A stretch of DNA of 64,000 nucleotides from Clostridiales bacterium CHKCI006 (GCA_900018345.1 FCNA01000124.1:1-64000); one strand, 5' to 3'; counted from the stretch's first letter, positions 7,935 through 17,155 are shown. Made by a program: numbers and translations. Notes: a model not told the origin generated them from the sequence alone.

Positions 7935-8600
7935 GTTTGGATCCAGCGGCATTTCCTCCGCGCTTAACGTAAAGTCGAAGAGCTGCAGACAAGCGCTGTG
8001 CCTGGTTGTGACCGCAATACCTCTTTGCAGTAAATAACGCAGATAAATGACTTCTGGCTGGCGTTGTTTCATCAGCGCAATGCGTTGAACCTCGCGATTC
8101 TCAACTCCACCCTGACCCTGAACCATCAAGGCAATCTTATTGGCTTGACAGTATTCGATCAACTCCTCGGTCAGGCTGGATGCGCTGACGAGATTGACAC
8201 TCGGGATCTTATGCATAGAGCCAAGCAAGGCATTCAGCTATGGAATTGTATAATAAGCCACCCCGATGCTATGCGTATAACCGGCTTCCTGCCATTTTTC
8301 CATCATGAGATAAGTAGCCACCTCCTTCCCCTCCAGCAACATATGATCGATATCCATCAATCCCCTGATTGCCGGCAAACGCGTATCGATATGCAGTGTC
8401 AAAAAGAAATCATCACGCTCCAACGGTTCAACAAGCATGGTTGAGATTTGCGCCTCGCTGCCCAGGGCAAAATGAAAATGCCGGCAGCCGCCTCTCCTGG
8501 CAGTATGGATTTCCTGCAGTGGGGTTGATCTCTCGACAAAGAGACTCGTTACCGGCATCTTTTGATGGCAGCATAATTTCACACATGTGGATAAATTCAT
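7935..8600 (-). pseudogene. Decayed aldo/keto reductase with an in-frame TAG
   Basis: One continuous minus-strand frame reads as an aldo/keto reductase interrupted by TAG at 8238-8240. Before the stop come ERDDFFLTLHIDT and EKWQEAGYTHSIGVAYYTIP; after it come LNALLGSMHKIPSVNLV, RYLLQRGIAV and LFDFTLSAEEM, matching successive AKR segments (SIGVSNF..., Q-x-LRW-x-x-QRG, DF-LS-EEM). CAG to TAG would explain the stop. The N-terminus also reads GGCRHFHFALGSE where AKRs have GYR-x-IDTA-x-YG-E, so the catalytic Asp and Tyr are gone. There is no normal C-terminus: the frame runs on into the RpiR terminator. A good ribosome site (AAGGAGGGC) remains before the ATG. Confidence 0.75.
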
Positions 8601-8724
8601 TGAAATCGCCCTCCTTTGGCACTATTATGCCATAGAAGAGCGGGTTATCAAGTGATCAGGCATGCTTTCGAATACAGTTCACATGCTTTGTCCTTACACC
8701 AGGAGGTTTAGAAAATACAGTTTA

Positions 8725-8750
8725 CAAAAAGGTGGGATCGCTCCCACCTT
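8725..8750 (-). terminator. Terminator of the DUF362 gene
   Basis: AAGGTGGGA-TCGC-style hairpin (GGTGGGAtcgcTCCCACC) with a T-run on the - strand; it starts at the stop codon. Confidence 0.85.
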
Positions 8751-9753
8751 ACTGTTCTTCACTGAATGGTACGACATCTTTAATGGCGTCAGCTGCTGTA
8801 ATGATCCTATCCTCATGATCAATATCAACCAGCGTATAACGATCATTTCCCATCCCTAATTCTTTCATGTAACTTAACTGACGTAAACCATGACGGCTTT
8901 CCATCCGTTCCACCAGCGCATGACGATCTTCTGGTTTCATCGCATAAATGAAGTCAACACTTGCCTGATCAATGGCCAGGATATCGAATGAAGCCAGGAT
9001 CCCAACATTTGGTGTAACGACCGGTTCGGCATTCACTCCTTCGCAGTCACAGGATACAGACATATTTCGCATGACATTCACAAAAGTAATATGCTTGCCG
9101 AAATGATCAACAACCGCCTTTGCAGACTCTGTCATTCTCTCCATGAATTCTTCGGTTTTAATATCCCACATATCATCAGAGCCCGGTGTAGTATGGATCA
9201 TCGCTTTACCGATCCGTCCATCGGCACATCCAATACCGATATTCTTATTCGATCCACCAAAACCACCCTGTGTATGCCCCTTGAAATGCGTCAGAACAAA
9301 CAGGGAATCATAATTCAGAATATTCTTTCCCATGGACATCTCGGTAAACCACTTACCATTGACAACAGGTAAATTCACCACACCGTTTTCATCCATGATA
9401 TCCACCGGACAGAAAGTCCAGCCATTGGTCTGCAACGTTTCACGATGTGCCTTCGTTGTATAACGTCCACCTTCATAATAAGTGTTCGTTTCAACGATGG
9501 TTGCTTCAGGAAGCTCTTTTTTAATCAGGTTCTCAACCCATGGACGCGGAATAATATTCGGTCCATGTGGCTCTCCGGTATGCAATTTAATCGCCACTTT
9601 CCCGGTCATATTTTCTTTCACACGCTCATAGATCTTCTGCAATCCCTCAGCGGAAAGATCACGTGTAAAGTACACGACGGAAGACTCACCCGTTCTTTTC
9701 TCAAAAGGAACATAAATATTGCCATGCGTACCAGGAACTTTCTTTTCTGTCAT
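8749..9753 (-). CDS. DUF362 domain-containing protein
   Basis: A 334-residue soluble protein of the DUF362 family: VAIKLHTGEPHG, an FVLTHFKGHTQGGFGGSNKNIGIG core, and a C-terminal part with Cys residues (SVSCDCEG). Members often contain or lie next to iron-sulfur ferredoxin domains, but no C-x2-C-x2-C-x3-C ferredoxin motif is visible here. The frame is open from 9798, but MTEKKV at 9753 follows the ribosome site AAGGAGTGATC and is the start. It is monocistronic with its own terminator. The biochemical function of the family is not established. Confidence 0.8.
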   Translation of the reverse strand: MTEKKVPGTHGNIYVPFEKRTGESSVVYFTRDLSAEGLQKIYERVKENMTGKVAIKLHTGEPHGPNIIPRPWVENLIKKELPEATIVETNTYYEGGRYTTKAHRETLQTNGWTFCPVDIMDENGVVNLPVVNGKWFTEMSMGKNILNYDSLFVLTHFKGHTQGGFGGSNKNIGIGCADGRIGKAMIHTTPGSDDMWDIKTEEFMERMTESAKAVVDHFGKHITFVNVMRNMSVSCDCEGVNAEPVVTPNVGILASFDILAIDQASVDFIYAMKPEDRHALVERMESRHGLRQLSYMKELGMGNDRYTLVDIDHEDRIITAADAIKDVVPFSEEQ

Positions 9754-9846
9754 TTTGATCACTCCTTTTCTGTCTTCATTATACCACAATTGAAACAAAA
9801 CACACTTGCTTTATAGGCATATTGATATATGCTTTTTCTGCATAAC

Positions 9847-9869
9847 AAAAAAGCTCCCCTCAGGGAGCT
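9847..9869 (-). terminator. Terminator of phoR
   Basis: AGCTCCC-CTCA-GGGAGCT followed by six T's on the - strand, just after the phoR stop. Confidence 0.85.
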
Positions 9870-9872
9870 GGA

Positions 9873-11567
9873 TTAACGGTTAGCGGTAGTCACCAGGCTC
9901 TGTTCTTCCACATATTTCGGGAAATCGAGACTGATCTTCGTCCCTTTGCCTAGCGTACTGTCTAATTGAATGGTCGCATGGTGGATATTGGCGCCATGTT
10001 TGACGATCGATAAGCCCAGACCAGTTCCGCCGATTTCCTTCGAATGACTCTTATCAACGCGATAGAAACGTTCAAAAACTCTTTCCTGCATCTCAAAAGG
10101 AATGCCAATACCGGTATCCTTGACCAGCAGTTCGACAAAATCCCCTTTTTCCTTCAGCTTGATCTTCACTTCGCCTTTCTCTTTGTTGTATTTGATGGCA
10201 TTTTCCACAACATTGTAGACCATCTCATGCAGCACTGAGTAGATTCCTAAAACACGCAGATCTGCCAGATCCGTCGTTATCTTGACCTTTTGTTTAGCAG
10301 CACTGCCACTCAACTTTTCAACCACATCTTCCGTAATCGATTTGAGTGAACATGGTTCTTTTTTCTGAGCCATACCTTCTTCATCCAGCTCAGAAAGCTG
10401 AATGATATCATTCACCAGATGCAATAAACGTCTGGATTCATCGTATATCTTGCCAGCAAAGCGTTTGACATCCTCATCCTTGGCAATACCGGCCTGAATG
10501 ATCTCCGCAAAGCCGGAAATAGAAGTCAGCGGTGTTTTCAATTCGTGAGATACATTGGCTGAGAATTCACGCCGCAGGGCTTCACGCTCATGAATCTCTG
10601 AAATGTCCCAGATCATCATCACGACACCCACAATATGGCTATCCTCCATGACCGGACTGGAGATTAGTTGATAGCATTTATCCCCCAGCATCATCTCCTG
10701 CTTGATCGACTTGCCGTTCTTAGCTTCATGCAAAGCATTGGACACCTCGAAAGACTGATGAACCATGAGGATGCTTTGGAACTTCAGATGGTCATTGAAA
10801 TTCAGGATCTGCTGCGCCTGATGATTATAGGACAAAAGATGTCCTTCATTGTCCAGCACCATCAAGCCTTCCTGCATGTTCTCAATAATGGTCTTAAACT
10901 CGTTTTCTCTAGCCGTCAGGATCTCCATTTTCTTTTGAATTTCTTCCTTCTGTAAAGCCAGACGGGCCACCAATGGATTTAATTCCTCATAGACACGATT
11001 GGCATCTAGATTATCGAGATCCATATGGTTTAATGGCTGAACGATCTTCTTAGATAAATAATGACCTAATAGCGCCGACAGTACGATTGCAATCAATAAG
11101 ACAAATAACAGCGGCTGCAGCAGGTTATACAGGATCGCCAGCATCGAATCCTGCGTTTCAGATAGACGCAGGATACTGCCATCATCCAAAAGAATGGCAT
11201 AATTGATCGTTTGGGTGGACAGTGTGGTCGAATAGCGATGTGAACTGCCGATCCCATTGTTCAATGCTTCCTGCACTTCTTCACGATTCAGATGATTCTC
11301 CATTTGACCAGCCTCGGCCTGATTGTCAAATAGAACCTCACCCGAAGCATTGATCCAGGTAATGCGATGCTCTACTTCCGGTAAGGTTTCTAGATAATTC
11401 AGTCCATCTAACTCGATGCCTTCCGCAATGAAATGGACTTCATTTTCGACAGCCCTTAAAAACTGATCATTCGAATAGTTATATAAGATTCCGGAAACTA
11501 GACTGAAGCTCAATAATAAGATACTCACCGCAACTAAGAAAATTGCCTGAAAGATCTTCTTATTCAT
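9873..11567 (-). CDS. phoR: Phosphate-responsive sensor histidine kinase PhoR
   Basis: A 564-residue kinase. TM1 lies near 5-28, an extracytoplasmic domain of about 130 residues follows, TM2 is LLFVLLIAIVLSALLGHYLS, then a HAMP-like linker, a PAS domain (about 240-325: IIENMQEGLMVLDNEGHLLSYN), the HisKA box FSANVSHELKTPLTS, and HATPase motifs NAIKYNKEKG, VKDTGIGIPFEMQERVFERFYRVD and GGTGLGLSIVKH. This is the PhoR/WalK plan. The ATG at 11567 follows CTGGAGGTCAAAG and overlaps the phoP stop; the longer frame from 11621 lies inside phoP. Position after pstSCAB-phoU and beside a PhoB-type regulator supports a role in phosphate limitation, with PstB/PhoU as signalling partners. Confidence 0.88.
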   Translation of the reverse strand: MNKKIFQAIFLVAVSILLLSFSLVSGILYNYSNDQFLRAVENEVHFIAEGIELDGLNYLETLPEVEHRITWINASGEVLFDNQAEAGQMENHLNREEVQEALNNGIGSSHRYSTTLSTQTINYAILLDDGSILRLSETQDSMLAILYNLLQPLLFVLLIAIVLSALLGHYLSKKIVQPLNHMDLDNLDANRVYEELNPLVARLALQKEEIQKKMEILTARENEFKTIIENMQEGLMVLDNEGHLLSYNHQAQQILNFNDHLKFQSILMVHQSFEVSNALHEAKNGKSIKQEMMLGDKCYQLISSPVMEDSHIVGVVMMIWDISEIHEREALRREFSANVSHELKTPLTSISGFAEIIQAGIAKDEDVKRFAGKIYDESRRLLHLVNDIIQLSELDEEGMAQKKEPCSLKSITEDVVEKLSGSAAKQKVKITTDLADLRVLGIYSVLHEMVYNVVENAIKYNKEKGEVKIKLKEKGDFVELLVKDTGIGIPFEMQERVFERFYRVDKSHSKEIGGTGLGLSIVKHGANIHHATIQLDSTLGKGTKISLDFPKYVEEQSLVTTANR

Positions 11568-12237
11568 CTTTGACCTCCAGTTTATAACCGACGCCGCGCA
11601 CCGTCTCAATGTAACTACCACATTCTTTTAATTTTACTCTCAACGTACGAATATGTACATCCACCGTACGATTTTCCTTATCAAAAGCATAACCCCAGAT
11701 TTTTTCCAATAAATCATCACGGCTGAATACCTGTCCCGGATGTCTGGATAATAACAGCAGCAACTCATATTCTTTCATCGTCAGGGCCACTTCCTGATCC
11801 TTGACTTTGACGATATGGGACTTCGGAATAATGGTCAGATCATCAATTTGGATCGTCTCTGTATTGTTTTTAGGTTTTGTACGACGTAAGACCGCTTTGA
11901 CACGACTCACCAGTTCCATCATCCCAAAAGGCTTGGTAATGTAATCATCTGCTCCGCTGTCTAAGCCAATGACTTTATCATATTCACTTCCCTTAGCGGT
12001 CAGCATCACGACAGGAATATTCTCTGTTTCCTTACCGGCACGAATTTCCTTTAAAACTGTAATGCCATCTTTTTCAGGTAACATAATATCTAAAAGCAGT
12101 AATTGGCAGCGCTGTTTGGCTAAAGCTTTAAACATCTCTGAAGGTAAAGCAAAGCCGGTTGCTTCAAAACCGCTTTGATTTAATGTATAAACGACTAACT
12201 CTCGAATATTGTCATCATCTTCTAGTATATAGATCAT
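11560..12237 (-). CDS. phoP: Phosphate-regulon response regulator PhoP/PhoB
   Basis: A 225-residue OmpR-family regulator: acidic pocket E6/D7/D8, phospho-acceptor D50 in LLLLDIMLPEKDG, ITKPFG switch, and a winged helix ending RTVDVHIRTLRVKL and VRGVGYKL. The frame is open from 12261, but MIYILEDD at 12237 fits the family start and has an upstream AGGTGATTGAA site. phoR follows with an 8-base overlap. A terminator after phoU and a separate -10 with TTTACA/TTTAAC repeats upstream suggest that phoP-phoR also has its own, probably autoregulated, promoter. Confidence 0.88.
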   Translation of the reverse strand: MIYILEDDDNIRELVVYTLNQSGFEATGFALPSEMFKALAKQRCQLLLLDIMLPEKDGITVLKEIRAGKETENIPVVMLTAKGSEYDKVIGLDSGADDYITKPFGMMELVSRVKAVLRRTKPKNNTETIQIDDLTIIPKSHIVKVKDQEVALTMKEYELLLLLSRHPGQVFSRDDLLEKIWGYAFDKENRTVDVHIRTLRVKLKECGSYIETVRGVGYKLEVKDE

Positions 12238-12266
12238 TTCAATCACCTCAATCTTACTCAACCTCT

Positions 12267-12311
12267 ATTATAAAGCAAAAACAAATAAATAGTGAGTTAA
12301 ATGTATGTAAA
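12267..12311 (-). promoter_or_regulatory. Predicted phoPR promoter with Pho-box-like repeats
   Basis: On the - strand TATAAT (12267-12272) lies 30 bases before phoP. Upstream, TTTACA and TTTAAC start 10 bases apart (within 12296-12311), similar to the TT-A-A-C-A repeats bound by PhoP in Bacillus. No good -35 is present. The match is short and tentative. Confidence 0.4.
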
Positions 12312-12317
12312 GTGAAC

Positions 12318-12345
12318 AAAAAGACCAGTCTTATTCAGACTGATC
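12318..12345 (-). terminator. Terminator at the end of phoU
   Basis: GATCAGTCT-GAATA-AGACTGGTC with one G-T/A mismatch, followed by TTTTTG on the - strand. It overlaps the phoU stop and would separate pst-phoU transcripts from phoPR. Confidence 0.65.
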
Positions 12346-12972
12346 TCCTGTTGCGATGTAGATTGTCCATCTTGCGATATGGCAAGCATGGTCAGCAATT
12401 CTTTCCAGATATTTAATCACCATTAACTGATTAACCAGATGTTCGATATCTTCATGTTCATGATTCATGCGGGAAATGAGTTCCTGACGAATCCTGGCAT
12501 ACGTATCATCGATCTTGTCATCTTTTCTTTCTACATGACCAGCCAGATTCAAATCTCCATTCGCATAAGCTGTAATCGCCTGACTGACCATTTTGATGGT
12601 TGAAGCGCCCATCGCTTGAACCGCATCTTTATCAAATACTTCCTGATCGATGATCAGCTTACCTAAGTCAGCCATCTCTCTGGCATGGCTGGAAATACGA
12701 TCCAGGTCACTGGCAATTTTTAAAGAAGCACTGATCAATCTCAGATCCTTTGCAACCGGCTGCTGTAAAAGCAACAGCTGCATGCATAATGAAGAGATCT
12801 CCTGTTGCTTTACTCTGGCAGCATGATAGTCTTCGATGAGTTCATCTAAAATATCCTCGCTCTGATTGAAGATGCCATGCAGGCTTTTGCCAATATTGGC
12901 AGTACACATATGGCCAAGTACCTGCACTTCCTTCTGCAAAGTTTCGAGCTGATGAGTATATGAGTCGCGCAT
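12331..12972 (-). CDS. phoU: Phosphate transport regulator PhoU
   Basis: A 213-residue, all-helical protein with two PhoU repeats. The first is about 15-105 (LGHMCTANIGKSLHG, RVKQQEISSLCMQLLLLQQPVAKDLRLISASLKIASDLDRI in part) and the second about 115-205 (KDDKIDDTYARIRQELIS, LVNQLMVIKYLERIADHACHIARW). The E-D-x-x-D/E-x-x-E-R-I-x-D-H metal-binding features are present. PhoU links PstB to PhoR and dampens phosphate import and signalling. It follows pstB without a gap and is the usual last gene of the pst operon. Confidence 0.92.
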   Translation of the reverse strand: MRDSYTHQLETLQKEVQVLGHMCTANIGKSLHGIFNQSEDILDELIEDYHAARVKQQEISSLCMQLLLLQQPVAKDLRLISASLKIASDLDRISSHAREMADLGKLIIDQEVFDKDAVQAMGASTIKMVSQAITAYANGDLNLAGHVERKDDKIDDTYARIRQELISRMNHEHEDIEHLVNQLMVIKYLERIADHACHIARWTIYIATGDQSE

Positions 12973-13724
12973 TAACCGAACCTCCCTGTAATATATCTTT
13001 CTGTACGTTCATCCGCAGGATTTTCAAAGAGTGTCTTCGTATCATTATATTCTACCACTTCGCCTAAAAGGAAGAAAGCAGTACGATCAGAAACACGCGC
13101 AGCCTGCTGCATGTTATGGGTTACCATAACGATCGTATACTTATCTTTTAATTCGACGACCAGATCCTCGATCTTAGACGTAGAAATAGGGTCCAAGGCT
13201 GAAGTTGGTTCATCCATTAATAAGACTTCTGGTTCTACCGCTAAAGCTCTGGCAATACATAAACGCTGCTGCTGACCTCCAGAAAGGCCTAAGGCGCTCT
13301 TATTCAAACGATCTTTTAATTCATCCCAGATGGCTGCATTACGTAAAGACTGTTCCACAATCTGATCGAGCTTAGCCTTGCTCTTGATACCATGTGTACG
13401 TGGACCGTAAGCAATGTTGTCATAAATACTCATTGGGAATGGATTTGGTTTCTGGAAGACCATTCCTACTCTTTTTCGTAGATGGTTGATATCGATATCG
13501 CCATAAATATCTTCGCCATCCAGCGTGATCTTCCCTTCTATACGACATCCTTCAACCAGGTCATTCATACGGTTCAAGGATTTTAATAAAGTGGATTTCC
13601 CGCATCCGGATGGACCGATAAAGGCCGTAATCTGGTGCTCAGGAATCTCAAGGTTGACATCTTTCAAGGCATGGAAGTCACCATAGTATAACTGCATGTC
13701 TTTGACTGAAATTTTGCTTGTCAT
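12972..13724 (-). CDS. pstB: Phosphate ABC transporter ATP-binding protein PstB
   Basis: A 250-residue, full-length PstB. Walker A is GPSGCGKS, followed by the family-specific [13 protein letters not shown]; then [23 protein letters not shown], signature LSGGQQQR, Walker [15 protein letters not shown]-loop MVTHNMQQA, and the late PstB segment [26 protein letters not shown]. It energises phosphate import with PstA and PstC and contacts PhoU. The pstA stop overlaps its start by 4 bases. Confidence 0.97.
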   Translation of the reverse strand: MTSKISVKDMQLYYGDFHALKDVNLEIPEHQITAFIGPSGCGKSTLLKSLNRMNDLVEGCRIEGKITLDGEDIYGDIDINHLRKRVGMVFQKPNPFPMSIYDNIAYGPRTHGIKSKAKLDQIVEQSLRNAAIWDELKDRLNKSALGLSGGQQQRLCIARALAVEPEVLLMDEPTSALDPISTSKIEDLVVELKDKYTIVMVTHNMQQAARVSDRTAFFLLGEVVEYNDTKTLFENPADERTERYITGRFG

Positions 13725-14569
13725 GATTTTCCTCCTGACATTTTATTTCCAATATAGTTAGATAATAAGTTGATACATAAAACTAAGACGAGTAAAACGA
13801 CAGCTGTCGCATAAGCCTGATCCATGTACAGACCTTCAGAAAGCAAGGCATACATATGACATGCCAGCGTACGTCCTGAATCTAACAGTCCACCATAGAT
13901 CACTGGTGCTGTACCAGTCGTGTAGATCAAAGCAGCCGTTTCACCAAAGATACGTCCGATACTTAAGATAATACCGGATAAAATACCATGCATGGCAGAT
14001 GGCAGAATGATCTTAAAGATCGTTCTTAAATGACCGGCTCCTAAACCAAAGCTTGCCTCACGATAGCTGTCAGGAACCGCTCTTAACGCTTCCTCAGTCG
14101 TACGCATAATCGTTGGTAAGACCATCAGGCTCAGCGTTAAGGCACCGGCTAATAAGGAATAGCCAAAATGCAGGAAGAGAACAAACATCAGATAACCAAA
14201 TAAACCAAAGACGATGGATGGAATACCTGCTAAGGTTTCAGTCGTCATACGGATCCATTTTACCACTTTATTCCCTTTTTTGGCATACTCAACCAGGTAG
14301 ATGGCTGAGAAGATACCGATTGGTGTAGCAATCAATAAGCTTAACAGCATGATGATCACCGTGTTGATGATGGCTGGCATCATGGATACATTATCTGTGT
14401 TATAGGTCCAGGCAAAGAGCTCCGGACTTAGATTAGCGACACCTCTAATTAAAATATAGGCGACCAGGGCAAACAAGACACCCACTGTAATCAGGGCGGC
14501 TAAATGAATCAAAATAGCCATGATCAATGAGAAGGGATGGCCGCTGTATTTTTTAAAAAATGCACCCAT
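13721..14569 (-). CDS. pstA: Phosphate ABC transporter permease PstA
   Basis: A 282-residue inner-membrane permease with about six membrane segments and the binding-protein-dependent transport (EAA) loop near [25 protein letters not shown]. Motifs typical of PstA are [29 protein letters not shown] and [15 protein letters not shown]. It forms the channel with PstC; its start overlaps the pstC stop by one base and its end overlaps pstB. Confidence 0.95.
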   Translation of the reverse strand: MGAFFKKYSGHPFSLIMAILIHLAALITVGVLFALVAYILIRGVANLSPELFAWTYNTDNVSMMPAIINTVIIMLLSLLIATPIGIFSAIYLVEYAKKGNKVVKWIRMTTETLAGIPSIVFGLFGYLMFVLFLHFGYSLLAGALTLSLMVLPTIMRTTEEALRAVPDSYREASFGLGAGHLRTIFKIILPSAMHGILSGIILSIGRIFGETAALIYTTGTAPVIYGGLLDSGRTLACHMYALLSEGLYMDQAYATAVVLLVLVLCINLLSNYIGNKMSGGKS

Positions 14570-15411
14570 TATTTTTCCCCTTTCCTATTAATTAAACTTA
14601 GAGACACGTTAATAATCAAAATAAAGACGAATAAGACAACGGCCGTTGCTATCAAAGCCTCTCGATGCAGTCCGGTCGCATAGCTCATTTCCATAACGAT
14701 ATTGGTTGTCATCGTACGCACACCACCAAGGATGCTTGAAGGAATGACCGGCTGGTTACCGGCAACCATCATGACTGCCATTGTTTCACCAATCGAACGA
14801 CCAATACCTAAAACGACACCTGCCAGAATACCGGATTTGGCAGCAGGAATACATGTTTTAAAGATACTTCTCTCATGGGTAGCTCCTAAAGCTAACGACC
14901 CTTGATAATACTCCTCAGGAACCTGTCTCAAACTTGATTCTGTAACAGAAATAATCGTTGGTAAGATCATGATACCCAACAGGATCGAAGCGGTCAGAAC
15001 ACCCTGTCCATTTGTACCGAAAATATCCTGTACAATGGGTACGATCACGACTAAGCCGAAGAAACCATAAACGATGGATGGAATTCCGGCCAGCAAATCC
15101 ACTGCAGTCTTCAAGACGCCCTGCAGTTTCTTAGGACAATAATATACTAAATACACCGCACATAATAAGCCTAATGGCACACCAATGACGATGGATAAAC
15201 CAGTTACATAGATACTACCAATGATCATCGGGAAAATACCGAAGATCTCACTGGTTGGTCTCCATTCCGTACCTGTTAAGAAATCCAGGACACCGATCTT
15301 GGCCATAGCAGGTAATCCGTTTGCGAAAAGGAATAAACAGATACAAGCAACTGCAAAGATCGAGACACAGGCACATATGAAGAACACATATTTCATGAGT
15401 TTTTCTTTCAT
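14569..15411 (-). CDS. pstC: Phosphate ABC transporter permease PstC
   Basis: A 280-residue permease with about six membrane segments. Characteristic PstC features are [35 protein letters not shown], the EAA loop ESSLRQVPEEYYQGSLALGATHERSIFKT, and GRSIGETMAVMMVAGNQP. It lies 33 bases downstream of pstS in the operon, separated only by a short spacer, and partners PstA in the membrane. Confidence 0.95.
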   Translation of the reverse strand: MKEKLMKYVFFICACVSIFAVACICLFLFANGLPAMAKIGVLDFLTGTEWRPTSEIFGIFPMIIGSIYVTGLSIVIGVPLGLLCAVYLVYYCPKKLQGVLKTAVDLLAGIPSIVYGFFGLVVIVPIVQDIFGTNGQGVLTASILLGIMILPTIISVTESSLRQVPEEYYQGSLALGATHERSIFKTCIPAAKSGILAGVVLGIGRSIGETMAVMMVAGNQPVIPSSILGGVRTMTTNIVMEMSYATGLHREALIATAVVLFVFILIINVSLSLINRKGEK

Positions 15412-15444
15412 ATTGATCTCCCTAACTTGTAAGAAAGGATGAGT

Positions 15445-16287
15445 TTATTGAACCTCATCCCATGATGTTAATTCTTTTGTGTAGATCTGTTTAACCTGAT
15501 CACTTGTTAAGTTTTCTACATCATTTGCAGTATTAACGATAACAGCGATACCATCTAAGGCGATTGACTGACTCGTTAAACCACCAGCTAATTCTTCAGA
15601 AGTCACTTCTCTTGATACCATACCGATATTTAATAAACCTTCAGTAGCACCAGTAACACCAGAAGTTGAGTCTGTCTGCTGAACAGTGATAGAAACATTT
15701 GGATTTAAAGCTTTATAAGCTTCAGCTAATTTTTCCATAACAGGTGTAACAGATGAAGAACCACCTACAGTGATTGAACCACTTAAATTAGCAGCTGTGT
15801 AAGCACCGTTAGAACCCTCAGAAATGTAACCTTCTTCAGTTACTACAGCCTGACCTTCGTCACTTAAGATATAAGTAATGAAGTCCTGAGTGATTGGATC
15901 TGTATCACCAGTTCTTGTTACAATATTGAATGGACGGCTGATTTTGTAAGTACCGTTCATGATGTTTTCAGCAGTTGCATCGACACCGTCGATCTGTACA
16001 GCTTTAACATCATCATTTAATGAACCTAAAGAAATATAACCAATAGCATTTTCATTACCCTGCACTGTTGTGATCATAACAGCGGTAGAGTTAGTTGTCT
16101 GCGTGTCCTGACTGATGGTTTCGTTTCCATCTGCATCTTCCAGACCAAACAGTTCAACGAAAGCTCCTCTTGTTCCGGAACCTTCCTCACGTGTAACTGC
16201 AGTGATCGTTGCTGAAGAGGAACCACATCCTGTCAGCATGGCACCTGCAAACACCATAGATAAGAATACTTTTGTCAATTTTTTCAT
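15445..16287 (-). CDS. pstS: Phosphate-binding lipoprotein PstS, circularly permuted order
   Basis: A 280-residue lipoprotein with lipobox LTGC (Cys21) and the PstS motifs in an unusual order. The segment normally in the C-terminal half comes first: TAVTREEGSGTRGAFVELFG (29-48) and IGYISLGSL (82-90). The segment normally at the N-terminus comes second: GSITVGGSSSVTPVMEKLAE (170-189), VQQTDSTSGVTGATEG, IGMVSRE and LDGIAVIVN (244-252). The chain ends at IYTKELTSWDEVQ, where ordinary PstS runs straight into the V-x-R-E-x-G-S-G-T-R region. All phosphate-contact segments appear to be present once, so it should still bind phosphate. First gene of the pst operon, with candidate PhoP sites upstream. 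Confidence 0.9.
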   Translation of the reverse strand: MKKLTKVFLSMVFAGAMLTGCGSSSATITAVTREEGSGTRGAFVELFGLEDADGNETISQDTQTTNSTAVMITTVQGNENAIGYISLGSLNDDVKAVQIDGVDATAENIMNGTYKISRPFNIVTRTGDTDPITQDFITYILSDEGQAVVTEEGYISEGSNGAYTAANLSGSITVGGSSSVTPVMEKLAEAYKALNPNVSITVQQTDSTSGVTGATEGLLNIGMVSREVTSEELAGGLTSQSIALDGIAVIVNTANDVENLTSDQVKQIYTKELTSWDEVQ

Positions 16288-16323
16288 TTTTTTCTACCTC
16301 CACGTTCCTTGTGAACAGTGCCT

Positions 16324-16410
16324 ATTATAGTGGAGGAATGTTAAATAAAAAATCATGAATATGTTAAATATACATCAAATAATTATTTTTCGCGTTAAAT
16401 CCGATTTAAC
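16324..16410 (-). promoter_or_regulatory. pst operon promoter with Pho-box-like repeats
   Basis: On the - strand, TATAAT (16324-16329) is preceded by TTTAACA at 16339-16345 and 16362-16368 (23 bases apart, about two helical turns). TTTAACG lies at 16392-16398 and an inverted copy near 16403-16410. No -35 hexamer is recognisable; the repeats occupy its place, as in PhoP-activated promoters. Confidence 0.55.
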
Positions 16411-16502
16411 ATTTCAAAATCCAATTTTGCGCCTGATATCGCTATCTTTTTCATCTATCCTGAAAATTAAAAAGAGGTTTTTAAAAATCCTAAACCTAAA
16501 AA

Positions 16503-16529
16503 CAAAAAGGAGAAAATCTCTCCTTTTTG
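16503..16529. terminator. Terminator after the unknown gene at 16550
   Basis: CAAAAAGGAGA-AAATC-TCTCCTTTTTG is a perfect hairpin with T's on either strand. It ends transcription from 16550 before the pst promoter region. Between 16411 and 16502 nothing else was recognised. Confidence 0.7.
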
Positions 16530-16549
16530 TGAATAGTGACCGTCTTTTC

Positions 16550-17155
16550 CTAAGCCAGCGTGAAAAATGTTTCTACCTGATCCTGAATGACTAATTGCGT
16601 CTGTTTATCTTCAAAAGTGACATGGGATGGATACAGTTTTGCCATAAAACTGATCTGATAATGCTGTCCATAGTACTGCCCGCTGATCACAGAGACACCC
16701 GTGGTCAATGCATAGCCTTTCACCTCCATCTGCTCATTAGAAACAATCGAAGTAACTTGTTCACTTGGAAATACATAAGTCAGAATCGTTCGATTCGTCG
16801 GCATGTCACGATTAAGCGTCAATTCCATACGACTATTCACCATAAAATTATCCAGATTCACCGAAGAAGTCCCCAGGGTGCGATAGGTTGCCACGTATGA
16901 AATGATCTGCCCATTGGCATAACATGGTTCAATCTCACATTGAATGCTGTCTTCTGGATAGGCCGTCGCGAGTAACTGACTGGTTGGCAGATAATCTGAA
17001 TACGCGCGAATTGCATTTTGCTGTTGATAGTTGATCCATAAATCCGTCACACCTAATAGGCTTAGTATTACGGCCGCCGCCACTATCCATCTGACGACTT
17101 GTCGGATCATCATATGATTCGGCCCGCTGCTCAAAATAAGGACAAAGATCTTCAA
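16550..17155 (-). CDS. Unrecognised membrane-anchored protein, start uncertain
   Basis: Not recognised. The frame holds one hydrophobic segment (IRQVVRWIVAAAVILSLLGV, about 17-36) and an extracytoplasmic domain of about 160 residues, beta-rich in appearance, with two Cys (CEIEPC). The first possible initiator is TTG at 17155, which has no good ribosome site. The same frame is open upstream to a TGA at 17261-17263 and there encodes a basic linker (KAEKTQRKEKLLDKIFKKKG) typical of the region before a membrane anchor. The real start may therefore lie upstream, with the 5' end mutated. Zinc-ribbon proteins with a basic linker and one anchor have this plan, but no intact Cys pair was found. Confidence 0.55.
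   Translation of the reverse strand: MKIFVLILSSGPNHMMIRQVVRWIVAAAVILSLLGVTDLWINYQQQNAIRAYSDYLPTSQLLATAYPEDSIQCEIEPCYANGQIISYVATYRTLGTSSVNLDNFMVNSRMELTLNRDMPTNRTILTYVFPSEQVTSIVSNEQMEVKGYALTTGVSVISGQYYGQHYQISFMAKLYPSHVTFEDKQTQLVIQDQVETFFTLA

Noticed and set aside
8064-8444. 126-codon + strand frame opposite the AKR pseudogene
   Set aside because: It spans sequence explained by AKR similarity on the - strand and has no domain features.
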